Positions 1 through 10,686 are shown, counted from the stretch's first letter. The stretch: 64,000 nt of DNA from Pectobacterium brasiliense (GCF_016950255.1 NZ_JACGFN010000001.1:1550001-1614000); one strand, 5' to 3'. The notes: a model not told the origin generated them from the sequence alone. Numbers and translations: made by a program.

Positions 1-925
1 GAGAACAGTGATATTTTTCCGCCAGCTTCTGCGCACCGCCCGTGCCAAAGATCGGTTCCAGATGACCACAGTTGCTACAAATATGTACGCTCATATTTTC
101 AACGATGCCCAGTACCGGCACACTGACTTTTTCAAACATCGCGATGCCCTTCATGGCATCCATCAGTGCGATATCCTGTGGCGTCGTCACGACAACCGCA
201 CCAGTGACAGGAATACTCTGCGCCAGCGTCAGTTGAATATCACCCGTACCCGGCGGCATATCTAATACCAGATAGTCCAGATCCGGCCAGAGTGTATCCT
301 GCAGCAGCTGCAATAACGCTTTGCTGGCCATCGGCCCACGCCACACCATAGCGTTATCGTCCGTCACCAGATAACCAATCGAGTTAGTTGCCAGGCCGTG
401 CGCGATAATCGGTGCCATATGTTGGCCGTCCGGCGAGGTTGGACGTTCACTGGCCGAGCCCAGCATGGTCGGAATGGAAGGACCGTAGATATCGGCATCC
501 AGAATGCCCACATTCGCGCCTTCAGCCGCCAGCGCCAGCGCCATATTCACCGCCGTACTCGATTTGCCGACCCCACCTTTGCCGGAGCTGACGGCAATGA
601 TGTTTTTCACGCCCTTCACGCCAGCCTGATCGTTAACCCGACGCAGCGTCGCGATATCGTGCGTTAAGCGCCACTCGACCGCCTTTGCGCCTGATAAACG
701 TAATAACTCATCGCTAACCGTTTCCTTTAATACAGCTAAACCGCTCAGCCAGACAAACGGCATCGTCAGGTCGATATGCAACACGTTGTCCAGCAGCGCA
801 CAATGGCGCAGTGCATTCAGTGTCGTCAGGTTATTTTTCAGTGTCGGGTGCTGAAAAGTAGATAAAACCCCGGTGACCATCGCACGCAGTGCTTCAGGGC
901 GTTGTTCGGGGACTGTCGCGTTCAT
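1..925 (-). CDS. apbC: Mrp/ApbC-family iron-sulfur cluster carrier ATPase (3' end outside window)
   Basis: P-loop ATPase of the Mrp/NBP35 family, which holds and transfers Fe-S clusters in the cytoplasm. About 308 codons are visible; the E. coli protein has 369 residues, so the C-terminus is missing at the window edge. The start is the ATG at 925-923. An N-terminal MIP18-like region is followed by the deviant Walker A motif GKGGVGKSS, an ADIYGPS switch region, and near the edge the CSNC (CxxC) motif that binds the bridging cluster. It is divergent from metG, as in E. coli. Identity is clear; only the end is unseen. Confidence 0.93.
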   Translation of the reverse strand, partial: MNATVPEQRPEALRAMVTGVLSTFQHPTLKNNLTTLNALRHCALLDNVLHIDLTMPFVWLSGLAVLKETVSDELLRLSGAKAVEWRLTHDIATLRRVNDQAGVKGVKNIIAVSSGKGGVGKSSTAVNMALALAAEGANVGILDADIYGPSIPTMLGSASERPTSPDGQHMAPIIAHGLATNSIGYLVTDDNAMVWRGPMASKALLQLLQDTLWPDLDYLVLDMPPGTGDIQLTLAQSIPVTGAVVVTTPQDIALMDAMKGIAMFEKVSVPVLGIVENMSVHICSNCGHLEPIFGTGGAQKLAEKYHCS

Positions 926-1148
926 TCCGGCTCCTTGAAATTCTCATATTTGACCGTTGAGACCGTATATAGCATACCAGAGCGAGGGAAGCCTGACGCC
1001 CTTCGGCATCAAAAACGTGGAAACGCTACGCAAATAAAAATCTGCCATGGGGTTTCCTGCCGTTTTTACTCACGCCAGCGGTTTACGCAGCAAGGCGCTA
1101 TCGGTTAACATCGATCTCCCTCTATTCACAAAAGAAAGCAAGCTCCTC

Positions 1149-3179
1149 ATGACTCAAGTCGCAAAGAAAATCCTGGTAACGTGCGCGCTGCCTTACGCTA
1201 ATGGTTCAATCCACCTCGGTCATATGCTTGAACATGTTCAGGCCGATATTTGGGTTCGTTACCAGCGAATGCGCGGCAACCAGGTTCACTTTATCTGTGC
1301 GGACGACGCCCACGGCACGCCAATCATGCTGAAAGCACAGCAGATGGGGATTGCGCCGGAACAGATGATTGCGGCAATGAGTCAGGAGCATCAGCAGGAC
1401 TTTGCCGGTTTCAATATCAGCTATGACAACTACCACTCTACGCACAGCGAAGAGAACCGCGAACTGTCAGGTCTGATTTATGGTCGGCTGAAAGAGAACG
1501 GCTTTATTAAAAATCGCACCATTTCTCAGCTGTACGATCCAGAGAAAGGCATGTTCCTGCCGGATCGTTTCGTCAAAGGCACCTGCCCGAAATGTAAGGC
1601 AGCCGACCAATACGGCGATAACTGCGAAGTCTGTGGCGCGACCTACAGCCCAACAGAGCTGATCGAACCAAAATCAGTGGTGTCTGGTGCCACGCCAGAA
1701 ATGCGTGAAACAGAACACTTCTTCTTCGATCTGCCTGCGTTCAGCGAGATGCTGCAAGCCTGGACGCGTTCCGGCGCATTGCAGGAGCAAGTCGCTAACA
1801 AGATGCAGGAATGGTTCGATTCTGGCCTGCAACAGTGGGACATCACCCGCGACGCACCCTATTTCGGTTTTGAAATCCCCGATGCACCGGGCAAATATTT
1901 TTACGTCTGGCTGGATGCGCCAATCGGCTACATGGGGTCGTTCAAGAACCTGTGCGACAAACGTGGCGATCTGAATTTCGATGATTTCTGGAAGAAAGAT
2001 TCCGACGCAGATTTGTATCATTTCATCGGTAAAGACATCGTTTATTTCCACAGCCTGTTCTGGCCTGCCATGCTCGAAGGCAGCGGTTTCCGTAAACCGA
2101 CAAACCTGTTCGTACATGGTTATGTCACGGTCAACGGCGCCAAGATGTCTAAATCACGCGGTACCTTCATCAAAGCAGGCACGTATCTGCAACATCTGGA
2201 TGCCGACTGCCTGCGTTATTACTACGCGGCAAAACTGTCTTCTCGCATTGATGACATCGACCTCAATCTGGAAGATTTCGTTCAGCGCGTAAATGCTGAC
2301 ATCGTTAACAAAGTCGTGAATCTGGCATCGCGTAATGCCGGTTTCATCAACAAGCGCTTTGACGGCAAGCTGGCGGACAAGTTGGCCGACGCCGAGCTGT
2401 ACAAAACCTTCACCGATGCCGCCACCAGCATTGCCGAAGCCTATAACAACCGTGAATCCGGGCGTGCCATTCGTGAGATCATGGCGTTGGCGGATATCGC
2501 CAACCGCTACGTTGACGAACAGGCACCGTGGGTTGTGGCGAAAGCAGAAGGTCGGGATGAAGATCTGCAAGCAATTTGCTCAATGGGTATCAACCTGTTC
2601 CGCGTACTGATGACATACCTGAAACCGGTTCTGCCTTCGCTGGCACAGCGGACAGAAGCATTTTTGAATACGGAATTGAGCTGGGATGCGATTGCCACGC
2701 CGCTGTTGAGCCATCAGGTTAGTCCATTCAAGGCGCTGTTCAACCGCATCGATCTGGATAAAGTTAACGCAATGGTTGACGCCTCGAAAGAAGACATGAT
2801 CGCCGCACAAAAAGTCGTATCTGGCCCGCTGGCAGACAACCCGGTGCAGGACACCATTAACTTTGACGATTTTGCCAAAGTCGATATGCGTATCGCACTG
2901 ATTAAGCAGGCTGAACTGGTTGATGGTTCTGACAAACTTTTACGTCTGACGCTGGATCTGGGCGGCGAAACCCGTCAGGTCTTCTCCGGCATTCGTGAGG
3001 CTTATCCCGATCCGGCTAAGCTGGAAGGCCGTTTAACTGTGATGGTCGCCAATCTGGCACCGCGTAAAATGCGCTTCGGCATATCAGAAGGTATGGTGAT
3101 GGCAGCCGGTCCCGGTGGGAAAGATATCTTCCTGCTGAGCCCAGACAGCGGCGCTCAGCCAGGAATGCAGGTCAAATAA
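1149..3179 (+). CDS. metG: Methionyl-tRNA synthetase
   Basis: Charges tRNA-Met and initiator tRNA with methionine. The start at 1149 gives 676 residues (E. coli 677) beginning [19 protein letters not shown]; an ATG 34 codons upstream in the same frame is rejected because it adds sequence foreign to the family. The class I signature [11 protein letters not shown] is at residues 15-25, the zinc knuckle cysteines at C146, C149, C159 and C162, and KMSKS at 332-336. The C-terminal part from about residue 575 is the EMAP/Trbp111-like tRNA-binding dimerisation domain. It stands alone, divergent from apbC, and ends before a strong terminator. Confidence 0.98.
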   Translation: MTQVAKKILVTCALPYANGSIHLGHMLEHVQADIWVRYQRMRGNQVHFICADDAHGTPIMLKAQQMGIAPEQMIAAMSQEHQQDFAGFNISYDNYHSTHSEENRELSGLIYGRLKENGFIKNRTISQLYDPEKGMFLPDRFVKGTCPKCKAADQYGDNCEVCGATYSPTELIEPKSVVSGATPEMRETEHFFFDLPAFSEMLQAWTRSGALQEQVANKMQEWFDSGLQQWDITRDAPYFGFEIPDAPGKYFYVWLDAPIGYMGSFKNLCDKRGDLNFDDFWKKDSDADLYHFIGKDIVYFHSLFWPAMLEGSGFRKPTNLFVHGYVTVNGAKMSKSRGTFIKAGTYLQHLDADCLRYYYAAKLSSRIDDIDLNLEDFVQRVNADIVNKVVNLASRNAGFINKRFDGKLADKLADAELYKTFTDAATSIAEAYNNRESGRAIREIMALADIANRYVDEQAPWVVAKAEGRDEDLQAICSMGINLFRVLMTYLKPVLPSLAQRTEAFLNTELSWDAIATPLLSHQVSPFKALFNRIDLDKVNAMVDASKEDMIAAQKVVSGPLADNPVQDTINFDDFAKVDMRIALIKQAELVDGSDKLLRLTLDLGGETRQVFSGIREAYPDPAKLEGRLTVMVANLAPRKMRFGISEGMVMAAGPGGKDIFLLSPDSGAQPGMQVK

Positions 3180-3190
3180 CCGCCCACATC

Positions 3191-3218
3191 AAGCCGGATT
3201 TTTATCCGGCTTTTTTTT
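3191..3218 (+). terminator. Rho-independent terminator of metG
   Basis: A perfect 9-bp stem (AAGCCGGAT / ATCCGGCTT) with a TTTT loop is followed directly by eight T residues. It lies 11 bp after the metG stop. Confidence 0.92.
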
Positions 3219-3460
3219 GCAACAATTCCTCCACAAACTCCCGCTTATTCCCCTTTGACTGACTCGTCACACCACATTATTTGTAACCATGAAATAACAA
3301 AACCGTTATGCATTACAATATATAGCGAATAAAAAATATACCTCTTTATAGGTGTTATGGGGGTTTAAATACTTAAATCTTGATTTTGCGCAAAGCCCAC
3401 AATTTATGTGTTGTTAAATTGCTCGCAACAAAAATGACACATAATTACACAGGGAAACTA

Positions 3461-6400
3461 ATGCAACTGAATAGAAGAGGTTTCTTTAAAGTTTGCGCGG
3501 GGGGGATGGCTGGAACCACTCTCGCGGTATTGGGCTTTACACCCACGGAAGCAATGGCATCAGTACGTCAATATAAGCTGTTACGGGCAAAAGAGACGCG
3601 TAACAACTGTACCTACTGTTCAGTGGGTTGTGGTGTGCTCATGTATAGCCTGGGCGATGGTGCCAAAAACGCGAAGCCTTCCATTTTTCATATCGAAGGT
3701 GATGCGGATCACCCAGTCAGCCGCGGCTCCCTTTGCCCAAAAGGTGCGGGTCTGGTTGACTATATCCACAGTGAAAATCGCCTGCTCTATCCTGAATACC
3801 GCGCGCCGGGTTCAGACAAATGGCAACGAATCAGCTGGGACGACGCGATTGAACGCATTGCACGCCTGATGAAAGCTGACCGTGATGCCAACTTCGAACG
3901 CACCAACGCCAAGGGCGAAACCGTCAACCGCTGGCTGACGACCGGTATGCTGTGCTCTTCTGCTGCCAGCAACGAAACCGGTATTCTCGACCAGAAATTT
4001 GCCCGGGCACTCGGCATGGTTGCTATCGACTGCCAGGCTCGCTTGTGCCACGGACCAACCGTTGCTGCACTAGCGCCGACATTCGGCCGTGGCGCAATGA
4101 CTAACAACTGGGTTGATATCAAAAACGCCAACGTCATCATCGTCATGGGCGGCAATCCAGCAGAAGCGCACCCAGTCGGTTTCAAATGGGCCGTTGAAGC
4201 GAAAACGCACAACAATGCGAAGCTGATTGTGGTCGATCCGCGTTTTAACCGCTCCGCTGCCGTTGCCGATCTCTACGCACCGATTCGCGCAGGTTCAGAT
4301 GCCGCCTTCCTGTTAGGTATCGTTAACTACCTTATTACGAACGATAAAATTCATCGCGAATACGTGGTGTCTTACACTAATGCCAGCCTGATCGTACGTG
4401 ATGACTTTAGCTTCGACGAAGGCTTGTTCAGCGGCTACGACGAACAGAAACGTCAATATGACAAATCCAGCTGGCAGTATGAGTTAGATGAGTCCGGTTT
4501 CGCCAAACGCGACAACACGCTGTCCCATCCGCGCTGCGTCTGGAATCTGCTGAAAAAACACGTCTCCCGCTATACGCTGGAAATGGTGACATCCCTGTGC
4601 GGTACCTCAGCCAAAGATTACGAAGAGATTTGCCGTACGCTGGCTGAAACCTGTGTACCGAATAAAACTGCAACCTTCATGTATGCTCTGGGTTGGACGC
4701 ACCACACCAACGGCGCGCAAATTATCCGCTCCGCTGGCATGATCCAGCTTCTGTTAGGGAATATTGGTATGGCAGGCGGTGGCATCAACGCCCTGCGCGG
4801 CCACTCCAACATTCAGGGGTATACCGATCTGGGTCTGCTGTCGTTAAATCTGCCGGGTTATATGCCACTGCCGTCAGAAAAACAGCCGGATCTGAATACC
4901 TATCTGAACCAAATCACACCGACCGCCGCACTGCCCGATCAGGTTAACTATTGGAAAAACACGCCAAAATTCTTTATCAGCATGATGAAGAGCTTCTACG
5001 GCGATCACGCGCAGGCCGCAAATAACTGGGGTTATGACTGGTTGCCGAAGTGGGATCGTAGCTACGACGTCATGGTGCAAACTGAGCTGATGGTGGAAGG
5101 CAAAATGAACGGCTACATCGTTCAGGGCTTTAACCCCGTTGCGGCGTTCTCCAACAAGAACAAAGCGACCGAAGCGCTCTCCAAGCTCAAGTACATGGTC
5201 ATCATCGATCCTTTGGTCACGGAAACGTCCACATTCTGGCAGAACTATGGCGAATTCAATGACGTGGATACGAAGTCCATTCAGACTGAAGTCTTCCGTC
5301 TGCCGTCTTCCTGCTTTGCCGAAGAGAATGGCTCTATCGCCAACTCCGGCCGCTGGCTGCAATGGCACTGGGCGGCGGCTGAGCCACCAGGAGAAGCCCG
5401 TCACGACGGTAAAATCCTCGGTAAGCTGCTGATGCGCCTGCGTGAACTGTATAACGAAGAAGGCGGTGCTTACTCGGATCCGTTGATGAACATCAACTGG
5501 AACTACAAAGACCCAGAAGATCCGCATCCAGAAGAGATCGCCCGCGAAGGCAACGGCATGGCGCTGGCGGATATCTACGACGACAGCGGCAAACTGATCC
5601 TGAAAAAAGGCCAGCAGATCGCTGATTTCTCACAGTTGCGTGATGACGGTACTACGTCCAGTTTCTGCTGGATTTACGCCGGGAGTTGGACAGAAGCGGG
5701 TAACCAGATGGATAAGCGCGACAACGCCGATGCCGGTCTGGGCTGTACGCCGAACTGGTCATGGTGTTGGCCGCAAAACCGCCGCATTCTCTACAACCGA
5801 GCCTCTGCCGACCTGCAAGGGAAACCGTGGGACAGCAAGCGTAAATTGCTGGAATGGACCGGCCAGAAATGGCAAGGCATTGATGTACCTGACTTCGCCG
5901 CAACCGTACCACCGGGCAAAGACACCGGGCCGTTCATCATGCTGCCGGAAGGTCTGGCACGTCTGTTCTCCGTGGACAAACTGGTAGACGGGCCGTTCCC
6001 TGAACACTACGAGCCGATCGAATCACCTATTGGCACCAACCCGCTGCATCCGTCAGTGATTTCCAGCCCGGTTGCGCGTTTGTTTGCGCGTGATGCGAAA
6101 ACCATGGGCACCGCGAAGGACTTCCCTTATGTGGCGACCACGTACTCAATTACTGAATTGTTCCGCCACTGGACAAAACACGCACGTCTGAACGCAATTG
6201 TGCAGCCGGAACAGTTTGTTGAGATCGGTGAAAATCTGGCGAAGAGCAAAGGCATTAAAGCAGGCGATGAAGTCAAAGTCTCCTGTCAGCGTGGCTACAT
6301 CAAAGCCAAAGCGGTGGTAACGAAGCGTATCAAAACGCTGCAAATTGCCGGACGCAGCGTGGAAACCGTTGGTATTCCCTGCCACTGGGGCTTTGAGGGA

Positions 6401-6508
6401 ACCACGCGTAAAGGGTTCCTGGCTAACACACTCACCCCGAGCGTCGGCGACGCTAATTCACAAACGCCTGAGTACAAAGCGTTTTTGGTTAATGTAGAGA
6501 AGGCGTAA
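3461..6508 (+). CDS. fdoG: Respiratory formate dehydrogenase, catalytic alpha subunit (Cys variant)
   Basis: Oxidises formate to CO2 in the periplasm using a bis-MGD molybdenum (or tungsten) centre and passes electrons to the Fe-S beta subunit. The start at 3461 gives 1015 residues, the length of E. coli FdnG/FdoG, beginning with a twin-arginine signal (NRRGFFK); an upstream in-frame ATG would bury this signal. The 4Fe-4S site is C50, C53, C57 and C92. The active-site segment reads ARLCHGPTV with codon TGC (4046-4048) at residue 196, exactly where E. coli FdnG/FdoG has selenocysteine. No in-frame TGA is present, so no selenium is needed. Overall sequence is closer to FdoG than FdnG as I recall them, but the fdn/fdo assignment is inference. 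fdoH follows after 12 bp. Confidence 0.95.
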   Translation: MQLNRRGFFKVCAGGMAGTTLAVLGFTPTEAMASVRQYKLLRAKETRNNCTYCSVGCGVLMYSLGDGAKNAKPSIFHIEGDADHPVSRGSLCPKGAGLVDYIHSENRLLYPEYRAPGSDKWQRISWDDAIERIARLMKADRDANFERTNAKGETVNRWLTTGMLCSSAASNETGILDQKFARALGMVAIDCQARLCHGPTVAALAPTFGRGAMTNNWVDIKNANVIIVMGGNPAEAHPVGFKWAVEAKTHNNAKLIVVDPRFNRSAAVADLYAPIRAGSDAAFLLGIVNYLITNDKIHREYVVSYTNASLIVRDDFSFDEGLFSGYDEQKRQYDKSSWQYELDESGFAKRDNTLSHPRCVWNLLKKHVSRYTLEMVTSLCGTSAKDYEEICRTLAETCVPNKTATFMYALGWTHHTNGAQIIRSAGMIQLLLGNIGMAGGGINALRGHSNIQGYTDLGLLSLNLPGYMPLPSEKQPDLNTYLNQITPTAALPDQVNYWKNTPKFFISMMKSFYGDHAQAANNWGYDWLPKWDRSYDVMVQTELMVEGKMNGYIVQGFNPVAAFSNKNKATEALSKLKYMVIIDPLVTETSTFWQNYGEFNDVDTKSIQTEVFRLPSSCFAEENGSIANSGRWLQWHWAAAEPPGEARHDGKILGKLLMRLRELYNEEGGAYSDPLMNINWNYKDPEDPHPEEIAREGNGMALADIYDDSGKLILKKGQQIADFSQLRDDGTTSSFCWIYAGSWTEAGNQMDKRDNADAGLGCTPNWSWCWPQNRRILYNRASADLQGKPWDSKRKLLEWTGQKWQGIDVPDFAATVPPGKDTGPFIMLPEGLARLFSVDKLVDGPFPEHYEPIESPIGTNPLHPSVISSPVARLFARDAKTMGTAKDFPYVATTYSITELFRHWTKHARLNAIVQPEQFVEIGENLAKSKGIKAGDEVKVSCQRGYIKAKAVVTKRIKTLQIAGRSVETVGIPCHWGFEGTTRKGFLANTLTPSVGDANSQTPEYKAFLVNVEKA

Positions 6509-6520
6509 GGGTAGCCAACT

Positions 6521-7429
6521 ATGTCAATGCAATCACAAGATATTATTAAACGTTCGGCCACCAACGGCTTTACACCGCCTCCGCATGTGCGTGATGACAA
6601 AAGCGAAGTGGCAAAACTGATCGATGTCACCACCTGTATCGGCTGTAAAGGCTGTCAGGTGGCCTGTTCAGAGTGGAACGATATTCGTGACGACGTCGGC
6701 CATAACTTTGGCGTTTATGATAACCCAGCGGATTTGAGTGCCAAATCCTGGACGCTGATGCGCTTTTCCGAAGTGGAAGAGAACGATCGTCTGGAATGGT
6801 TGATCCGTAAAGATGGCTGCATGCACTGTAGCGATCCGGGCTGTCTGAAAGCCTGTCCTTCCGCTGGTGCAGTGATCCAGTATGCCAACGGTATCGTCGA
6901 TTTTCAGTCCGAACACTGTATCGGCTGCGGCTATTGTATCGCCGGCTGCCCATTCAATATTCCGCGTCTGAATAAAGAAGATAACCGCGTCTATAAATGT
7001 ACGCTGTGCGTCGACAGAGTCAGCGTTGGCCAAGAGCCTGCCTGCGTGAAAACCTGTCCAACCGGTGCTATTCGTTTCGGTACGAAAGAAGAGATGAAGC
7101 ATCTGGCAGAAGAACGCATCGCCGATCTGAAAAGTCGTGGTTATGCGAACGCAGGCCTCTACGATCCGCAGGGCGTGGGCGGTACGCACGTGATGTATGT
7201 TCTGCACCACGCAGACAGGCCGTCGCTCTACAACAATCTGCCGGATGATCCGCAGATTTCTACGCCGGTCAACCTGTGGAAGGGCATTCTGAAGCCGCTA
7301 TCTGCGTTAGGGTTTGTCGCCACGTTCGCCGGGTTAATGTTCCACTACATCGGTGTGGGTCCGAACACAGAAGAAATGGATCATGACCACGAGGGAGAAG
7401 ATAAAGAAGGGGGAGACAAACATGAGTAA
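6521..7429 (+). CDS. fdoH: Formate dehydrogenase beta subunit, four-cluster Fe-S electron carrier
   Basis: A 302-residue ferredoxin-like subunit with four cysteine groups that carry electrons from FdoG to the cytochrome subunit. Visible motifs include [11 protein letters not shown] near residue 39, [26 protein letters not shown] and CTLCVDR with CVKTCP. A single C-terminal membrane helix (around [16 protein letters not shown]) anchors it on the periplasmic side, and a short acidic/His-rich tail follows. It overlaps fdoI by 8 bases (7422-7429), which suggests translational coupling. Confidence 0.96.
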   Translation: MSMQSQDIIKRSATNGFTPPPHVRDDKSEVAKLIDVTTCIGCKGCQVACSEWNDIRDDVGHNFGVYDNPADLSAKSWTLMRFSEVEENDRLEWLIRKDGCMHCSDPGCLKACPSAGAVIQYANGIVDFQSEHCIGCGYCIAGCPFNIPRLNKEDNRVYKCTLCVDRVSVGQEPACVKTCPTGAIRFGTKEEMKHLAEERIADLKSRGYANAGLYDPQGVGGTHVMYVLHHADRPSLYNNLPDDPQISTPVNLWKGILKPLSALGFVATFAGLMFHYIGVGPNTEEMDHDHEGEDKEGGDKHE

Positions 7430-8057
7430 ATCAAAAATGATTTTGCGCACCAAGTTTATCGATCGCATCTGTCACTGGATTGTGGTGATTAGCTTTTTCC
7501 TGGTCGCACTCTCAGGTATTGCTTTGTTTTTCCCTACCCTGCAATGGCTGACACAGACGTTTGGTACGCCACAGATGGGACGTATTCTGCATCCGTTTTT
7601 TGGCGTGCTGATTGTCATTTGCCTGATCCCGATGTTCTTCCGCTTTGTTGGCCATAACATTCCGAAGAAGCGTGACTTGCCGTGGTTCCTCAACATTATT
7701 GAAGTGTTGAAAGGCAATGAGCATGAAGTCTCTGAAGTGGGTAAATACAACCCAGGCCAGAAAATGATGTTCTGGAGCATCATGGGGCTGACGCTGGTAC
7801 TGTTGATCACCGGGGTAATCATGTGGCGTCCTTACTTTGCTCACCTGTTCCCGATTGATGTCGTGCGCTACGCCATTCTGATTCATGCCGTTGCGGCTAT
7901 CGTCCTCATCCATGCCATCCTGATCCATATGTACATGGCATTCTGGGTTAAAGGGTCGATCAAGGGCATGATTGAAGGCAAGGTCTCCAAGCGCTGGGCG
8001 CGTAAACACCACCCACGCTGGGCGCGTGAAATGGAAGAGAAAGAAACGAAAAAATAA
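7422..8057 (+). CDS. fdoI: Formate dehydrogenase gamma subunit, cytochrome b556
   Basis: Membrane di-heme cytochrome b that takes electrons from FdoH and reduces quinone. The start at 7422 gives 211 residues, the length of E. coli FdoI; an upstream in-frame ATG lies inside fdoH and is rejected. Four hydrophobic helices and conserved histidines are visible (FIDRICHW near residue 18, then histidines in [17 protein letters not shown]). It is the last gene of the operon and is followed by a strong terminator. Confidence 0.95.
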   Translation: MSKSKMILRTKFIDRICHWIVVISFFLVALSGIALFFPTLQWLTQTFGTPQMGRILHPFFGVLIVICLIPMFFRFVGHNIPKKRDLPWFLNIIEVLKGNEHEVSEVGKYNPGQKMMFWSIMGLTLVLLITGVIMWRPYFAHLFPIDVVRYAILIHAVAAIVLIHAILIHMYMAFWVKGSIKGMIEGKVSKRWARKHHPRWAREMEEKETKK

Positions 8058-8087
8058 TTCAGGTTCTTTTCATTTCATCACCGCCTC

Positions 8088-8118
8088 AAATGCCCGCCTC
8101 GCGGGCATTTTTCTTTTT
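8088..8118 (+). terminator. Terminator of the fdoGHI operon
   Basis: The 10-bp stem AAATGCCCGC / GCGGGCATTT with a 3-nt loop is followed by TTCTTTTT. It lies 30 bp after the fdoI stop. Confidence 0.9.
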
Positions 8119-8342
8119 ATCCGCAGTCAGTACGAATCGTTATAACTTAAACCCAAAAGTCATAATGCTCCCCTCTTCCTCGTCTATCGCTCAACGGCTA
8201 TGATGCAGTATCATTTTTAAATAGACATCCAGACATAAAGACAGCTATAAAGTAGTGACGCAGAAAACATAACAATACTGCCATCGACACAACACACTTT
8301 CATCAACACAAGACCCCTTTATAAAACGCCATGGAGCTGATA

Positions 8343-9419
8343 ATGAAGAAATTTACGCCCGCCTTGCTTGCACTGAGCTTACTGACTGCGTTACCGGCAC
8401 TGGCTAATCAGAATGCCACCATTACTCCCGTTCCGGCCGCTATCGCCAATCATGACGGTCCGGTTCGCATCGCGGTTATCCGCAACTTGGGTTCCGACGA
8501 CAACACCACGCAGTTTGTTTCCGGCGTGCTTGAAGAAGGTAAAAAACTGGGCTTTAAGGTCAGCACCTTTCTGAGCAACGGCGATGATGCCCGTTTTCAG
8601 GATTTCGTGAATCAGGCGATTAGCCAAAAATATGATGGCATCATCCTGTCACAGGGCCGCGATCCCTACTCTACCGATTTGATTAAACGTATTGTCGACA
8701 GCGGCATTGCCGTTTCCGTGTTTGATACCGCCGTGAATGGCGAAATTCCGGGCGTGACCGTCACCCAGCAGGATGACGCCTCCCTGACTAACGAATCACT
8801 TGGCCAACTGGTGAAGGATTTCAACGGTAAAGCCAACATTATCAAACTGTGGGTTGCCGGCTTCCCGCCAATGGAGCGCCGCCAGCTCGCTTATCAACAG
8901 ATCCTGAAAGCCAACCCCGGCATCAAGGAACTCGAATCGATTGGTGCCGTGTCCTCTGACGTTCAGGGCGATACCGCTAACAAAGTCGGCGCGGTGCTGG
9001 CGAAATACCCGAAAGGCAAAATCGATGCCATCTGGGGATCGTGGGATGCCTTCAGCCAGGGCGCTTACAAAGCGTTGAAAGAAAACGGTCGGACTGAAAT
9101 CAAACTGTACAGCATCGACATCTCCAATCAGGATTTACAGCTGATGCGCGAAGCGAGCAGCCCGTGGAAAGTCAGCGTGGCTGTCGATCCTAAGCTGATC
9201 GGTAAAGTGAACCTGCGTCTGGTTGCCAACAAGATTGCTGGTGAAGCAACACCTGCAACCTATGAGTTCCGCGCTGCCGCGATTCCACAGGCGCTGTTAG
9301 CCAGCCAACCGGGTGCAGTCAACGTCGCTGGATTGGCGAAAATCATCCCAGGCTGGGGCCATACGGATGATTTTATCGCACCGTGGTTTGCTACACTGGA
9401 AGCCAAACAGGCGAAATAA
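8343..9419 (+). CDS. Periplasmic sugar-binding protein (RbsB/Peripla_BP_4 type), orphan
   Basis: A 358-residue exported protein with a clear Sec signal (MKKFTPALLALSLLTALPALA). Two alpha/beta lobes of the pentose/hexose-binding fold follow: VRIAVIRNLGSDD begins lobe one, YDGIILSQG and GIAVSVFDTA mark the ligand cleft, and DAIWGSWDAFSQGAYKAL begins the distal part. The start at 8343 is chosen over an ATG four codons earlier because the signal peptide begins there. No ABC ATPase or permease gene lies beside it; its partner 14 bp downstream is an LVIVD-repeat protein. The ligand is unknown. It may serve a transporter elsewhere or act as a sensor. Confidence 0.85.
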   Translation: MKKFTPALLALSLLTALPALANQNATITPVPAAIANHDGPVRIAVIRNLGSDDNTTQFVSGVLEEGKKLGFKVSTFLSNGDDARFQDFVNQAISQKYDGIILSQGRDPYSTDLIKRIVDSGIAVSVFDTAVNGEIPGVTVTQQDDASLTNESLGQLVKDFNGKANIIKLWVAGFPPMERRQLAYQQILKANPGIKELESIGAVSSDVQGDTANKVGAVLAKYPKGKIDAIWGSWDAFSQGAYKALKENGRTEIKLYSIDISNQDLQLMREASSPWKVSVAVDPKLIGKVNLRLVANKIAGEATPATYEFRAAAIPQALLASQPGAVNVAGLAKIIPGWGHTDDFIAPWFATLEAKQAK

Positions 9420-9433
9420 CACGGAGATAACTC

Positions 9434-10684
9434 ATGGCATCGACTCCTCTGCCCACCCCCGATTACAGCCGTAATATGCGGCTGATTGGACACAGCGATC
9501 AGGGTGGCAGACCCGACGGCGTGCAGGTGATGGTTCATCGCGGTTACGCTTACATCGGGCATATGGTTTCACAAGGCGTGTCGATTGTGGATGTGCGCGA
9601 TGCCAGAAATCCCAAACCGGCGGGGTTTATTGCTGCCCCGCCCGGCACCTGGAACATCCACCTGCAAACGCACGATGACCTGCTGCTTGTCGTCAACGCA
9701 CGCGATTTGTTTGCCGACGCCAGCTTCGCAGAGGAAAAAGTCTATTACACCCGCTCCGTCGCCGACACGGTCAGTACCAAACAGCAGGGTAAAAGTTGGA
9801 GCGCCGGATTACAGATTTTCGATATCTCAACGCCGGATAAACCGCGCGAAATCAGTTTCCTGCCGCTGGACGGCATCGGCATTCACCGCATCTGGTACGT
9901 GGGAGGGCGCTGGGCCTATGTCTCCGCGCTGCTTGATGGCTACAGCGACTACATCTTTCTGACTATCGATCTGGCCGACCCACAGCGTCCGGAAGTTGCG
10001 GGCCGCTACTGGCTACCCGGCATGCACACCGCCGGCGGAGAAACCGCAAGCTGGCCGGAAGGTAAGCGTTACGCCCTTCACCATGCCATCATCAGCGGCG
10101 ACACCGCCTATGGCAGTTGGCGTGATGGCGGGTTGACGCTGCTGGACGTGAGCGATCGCACTAATCCACAGCTCATCAGCCACCGTAACTGGAGCCCACC
10201 GTTTGGCGGCGGTACACACACGGCGCTGCCGTTGCCGGATCGCGATCTGCTGATCGTGTTGGATGAAGCGGTATTGGATAATCAGGAAGATGGCGAGAAA
10301 TTGATTTGGGTGTTCGATATTCGTGAGCCGAGCAATCCGGTGAGCATCGCCACCTTTCCGCAGCCGAAAGAGGCAGACTATGTGAAGAAAGGCGCACACT
10401 TTGGCCCACATAACCTGCATGAAAACCGGCCAGGCAGCTTCATCAGTTCGTCACTGATTTTCGCCACGTATCAAAACGCAGGGGTACGCGCTTACGACAT
10501 CAGTAACCCGTATCAGCCGAAAGAAACCGGTGCGCTGGTGCCTGCTGCGCCAGCCAAAATGATCGACAAACGCCCTGGCAGACCGCAGATTATTCAGTCC
10601 TGCGATGTGTTTGTTGATGCTGACGGCATCATCTACAGCACGGATTACAACGCCGGTTTATCGATCATCGAATACCGGGGTTAA
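9434..10684 (+). CDS. LVIVD-repeat beta-propeller protein
   Basis: A 416-residue protein built of seven degenerate blades ending in motifs such as GVSIVDVRDARNPK, GLQIFDISTPDKPR, FLTIDLADPQRPE, GLTLLDVSDRTNPQ, IWVFDIREPSNPV, VRAYDISNPYQPK and LSIIEY. This is typical of LVIVD repeats and predicts a seven-bladed propeller. Conserved histidines between blades (for example YALHHA and HFGPHNLHENRP) could bind metal or ligand. No signal peptide is visible, so it is probably cytoplasmic. It follows the sugar-binding gene after 14 bp and is likely cotranscribed. Function is not known. Confidence 0.82.
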   Translation: MASTPLPTPDYSRNMRLIGHSDQGGRPDGVQVMVHRGYAYIGHMVSQGVSIVDVRDARNPKPAGFIAAPPGTWNIHLQTHDDLLLVVNARDLFADASFAEEKVYYTRSVADTVSTKQQGKSWSAGLQIFDISTPDKPREISFLPLDGIGIHRIWYVGGRWAYVSALLDGYSDYIFLTIDLADPQRPEVAGRYWLPGMHTAGGETASWPEGKRYALHHAIISGDTAYGSWRDGGLTLLDVSDRTNPQLISHRNWSPPFGGGTHTALPLPDRDLLIVLDEAVLDNQEDGEKLIWVFDIREPSNPVSIATFPQPKEADYVKKGAHFGPHNLHENRPGSFISSSLIFATYQNAGVRAYDISNPYQPKETGALVPAAPAKMIDKRPGRPQIIQSCDVFVDADGIIYSTDYNAGLSIIEYRG

Positions 10685-10686
10685 GC

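Noticed and set aside
3380..3393. FNR-like sequence TTGAT-TTTG-CGCAA upstream of fdoG
   Set aside because: Only 8 of 10 consensus positions match and no convincing promoter is aligned with it; the operon resembles fdo, which is not FNR-dependent in E. coli.
3900..4200. Search for a SECIS element and in-frame TGA in fdoG
   Set aside because: The codon is TGC and the frame is open throughout, so no selenocysteine insertion is expected.
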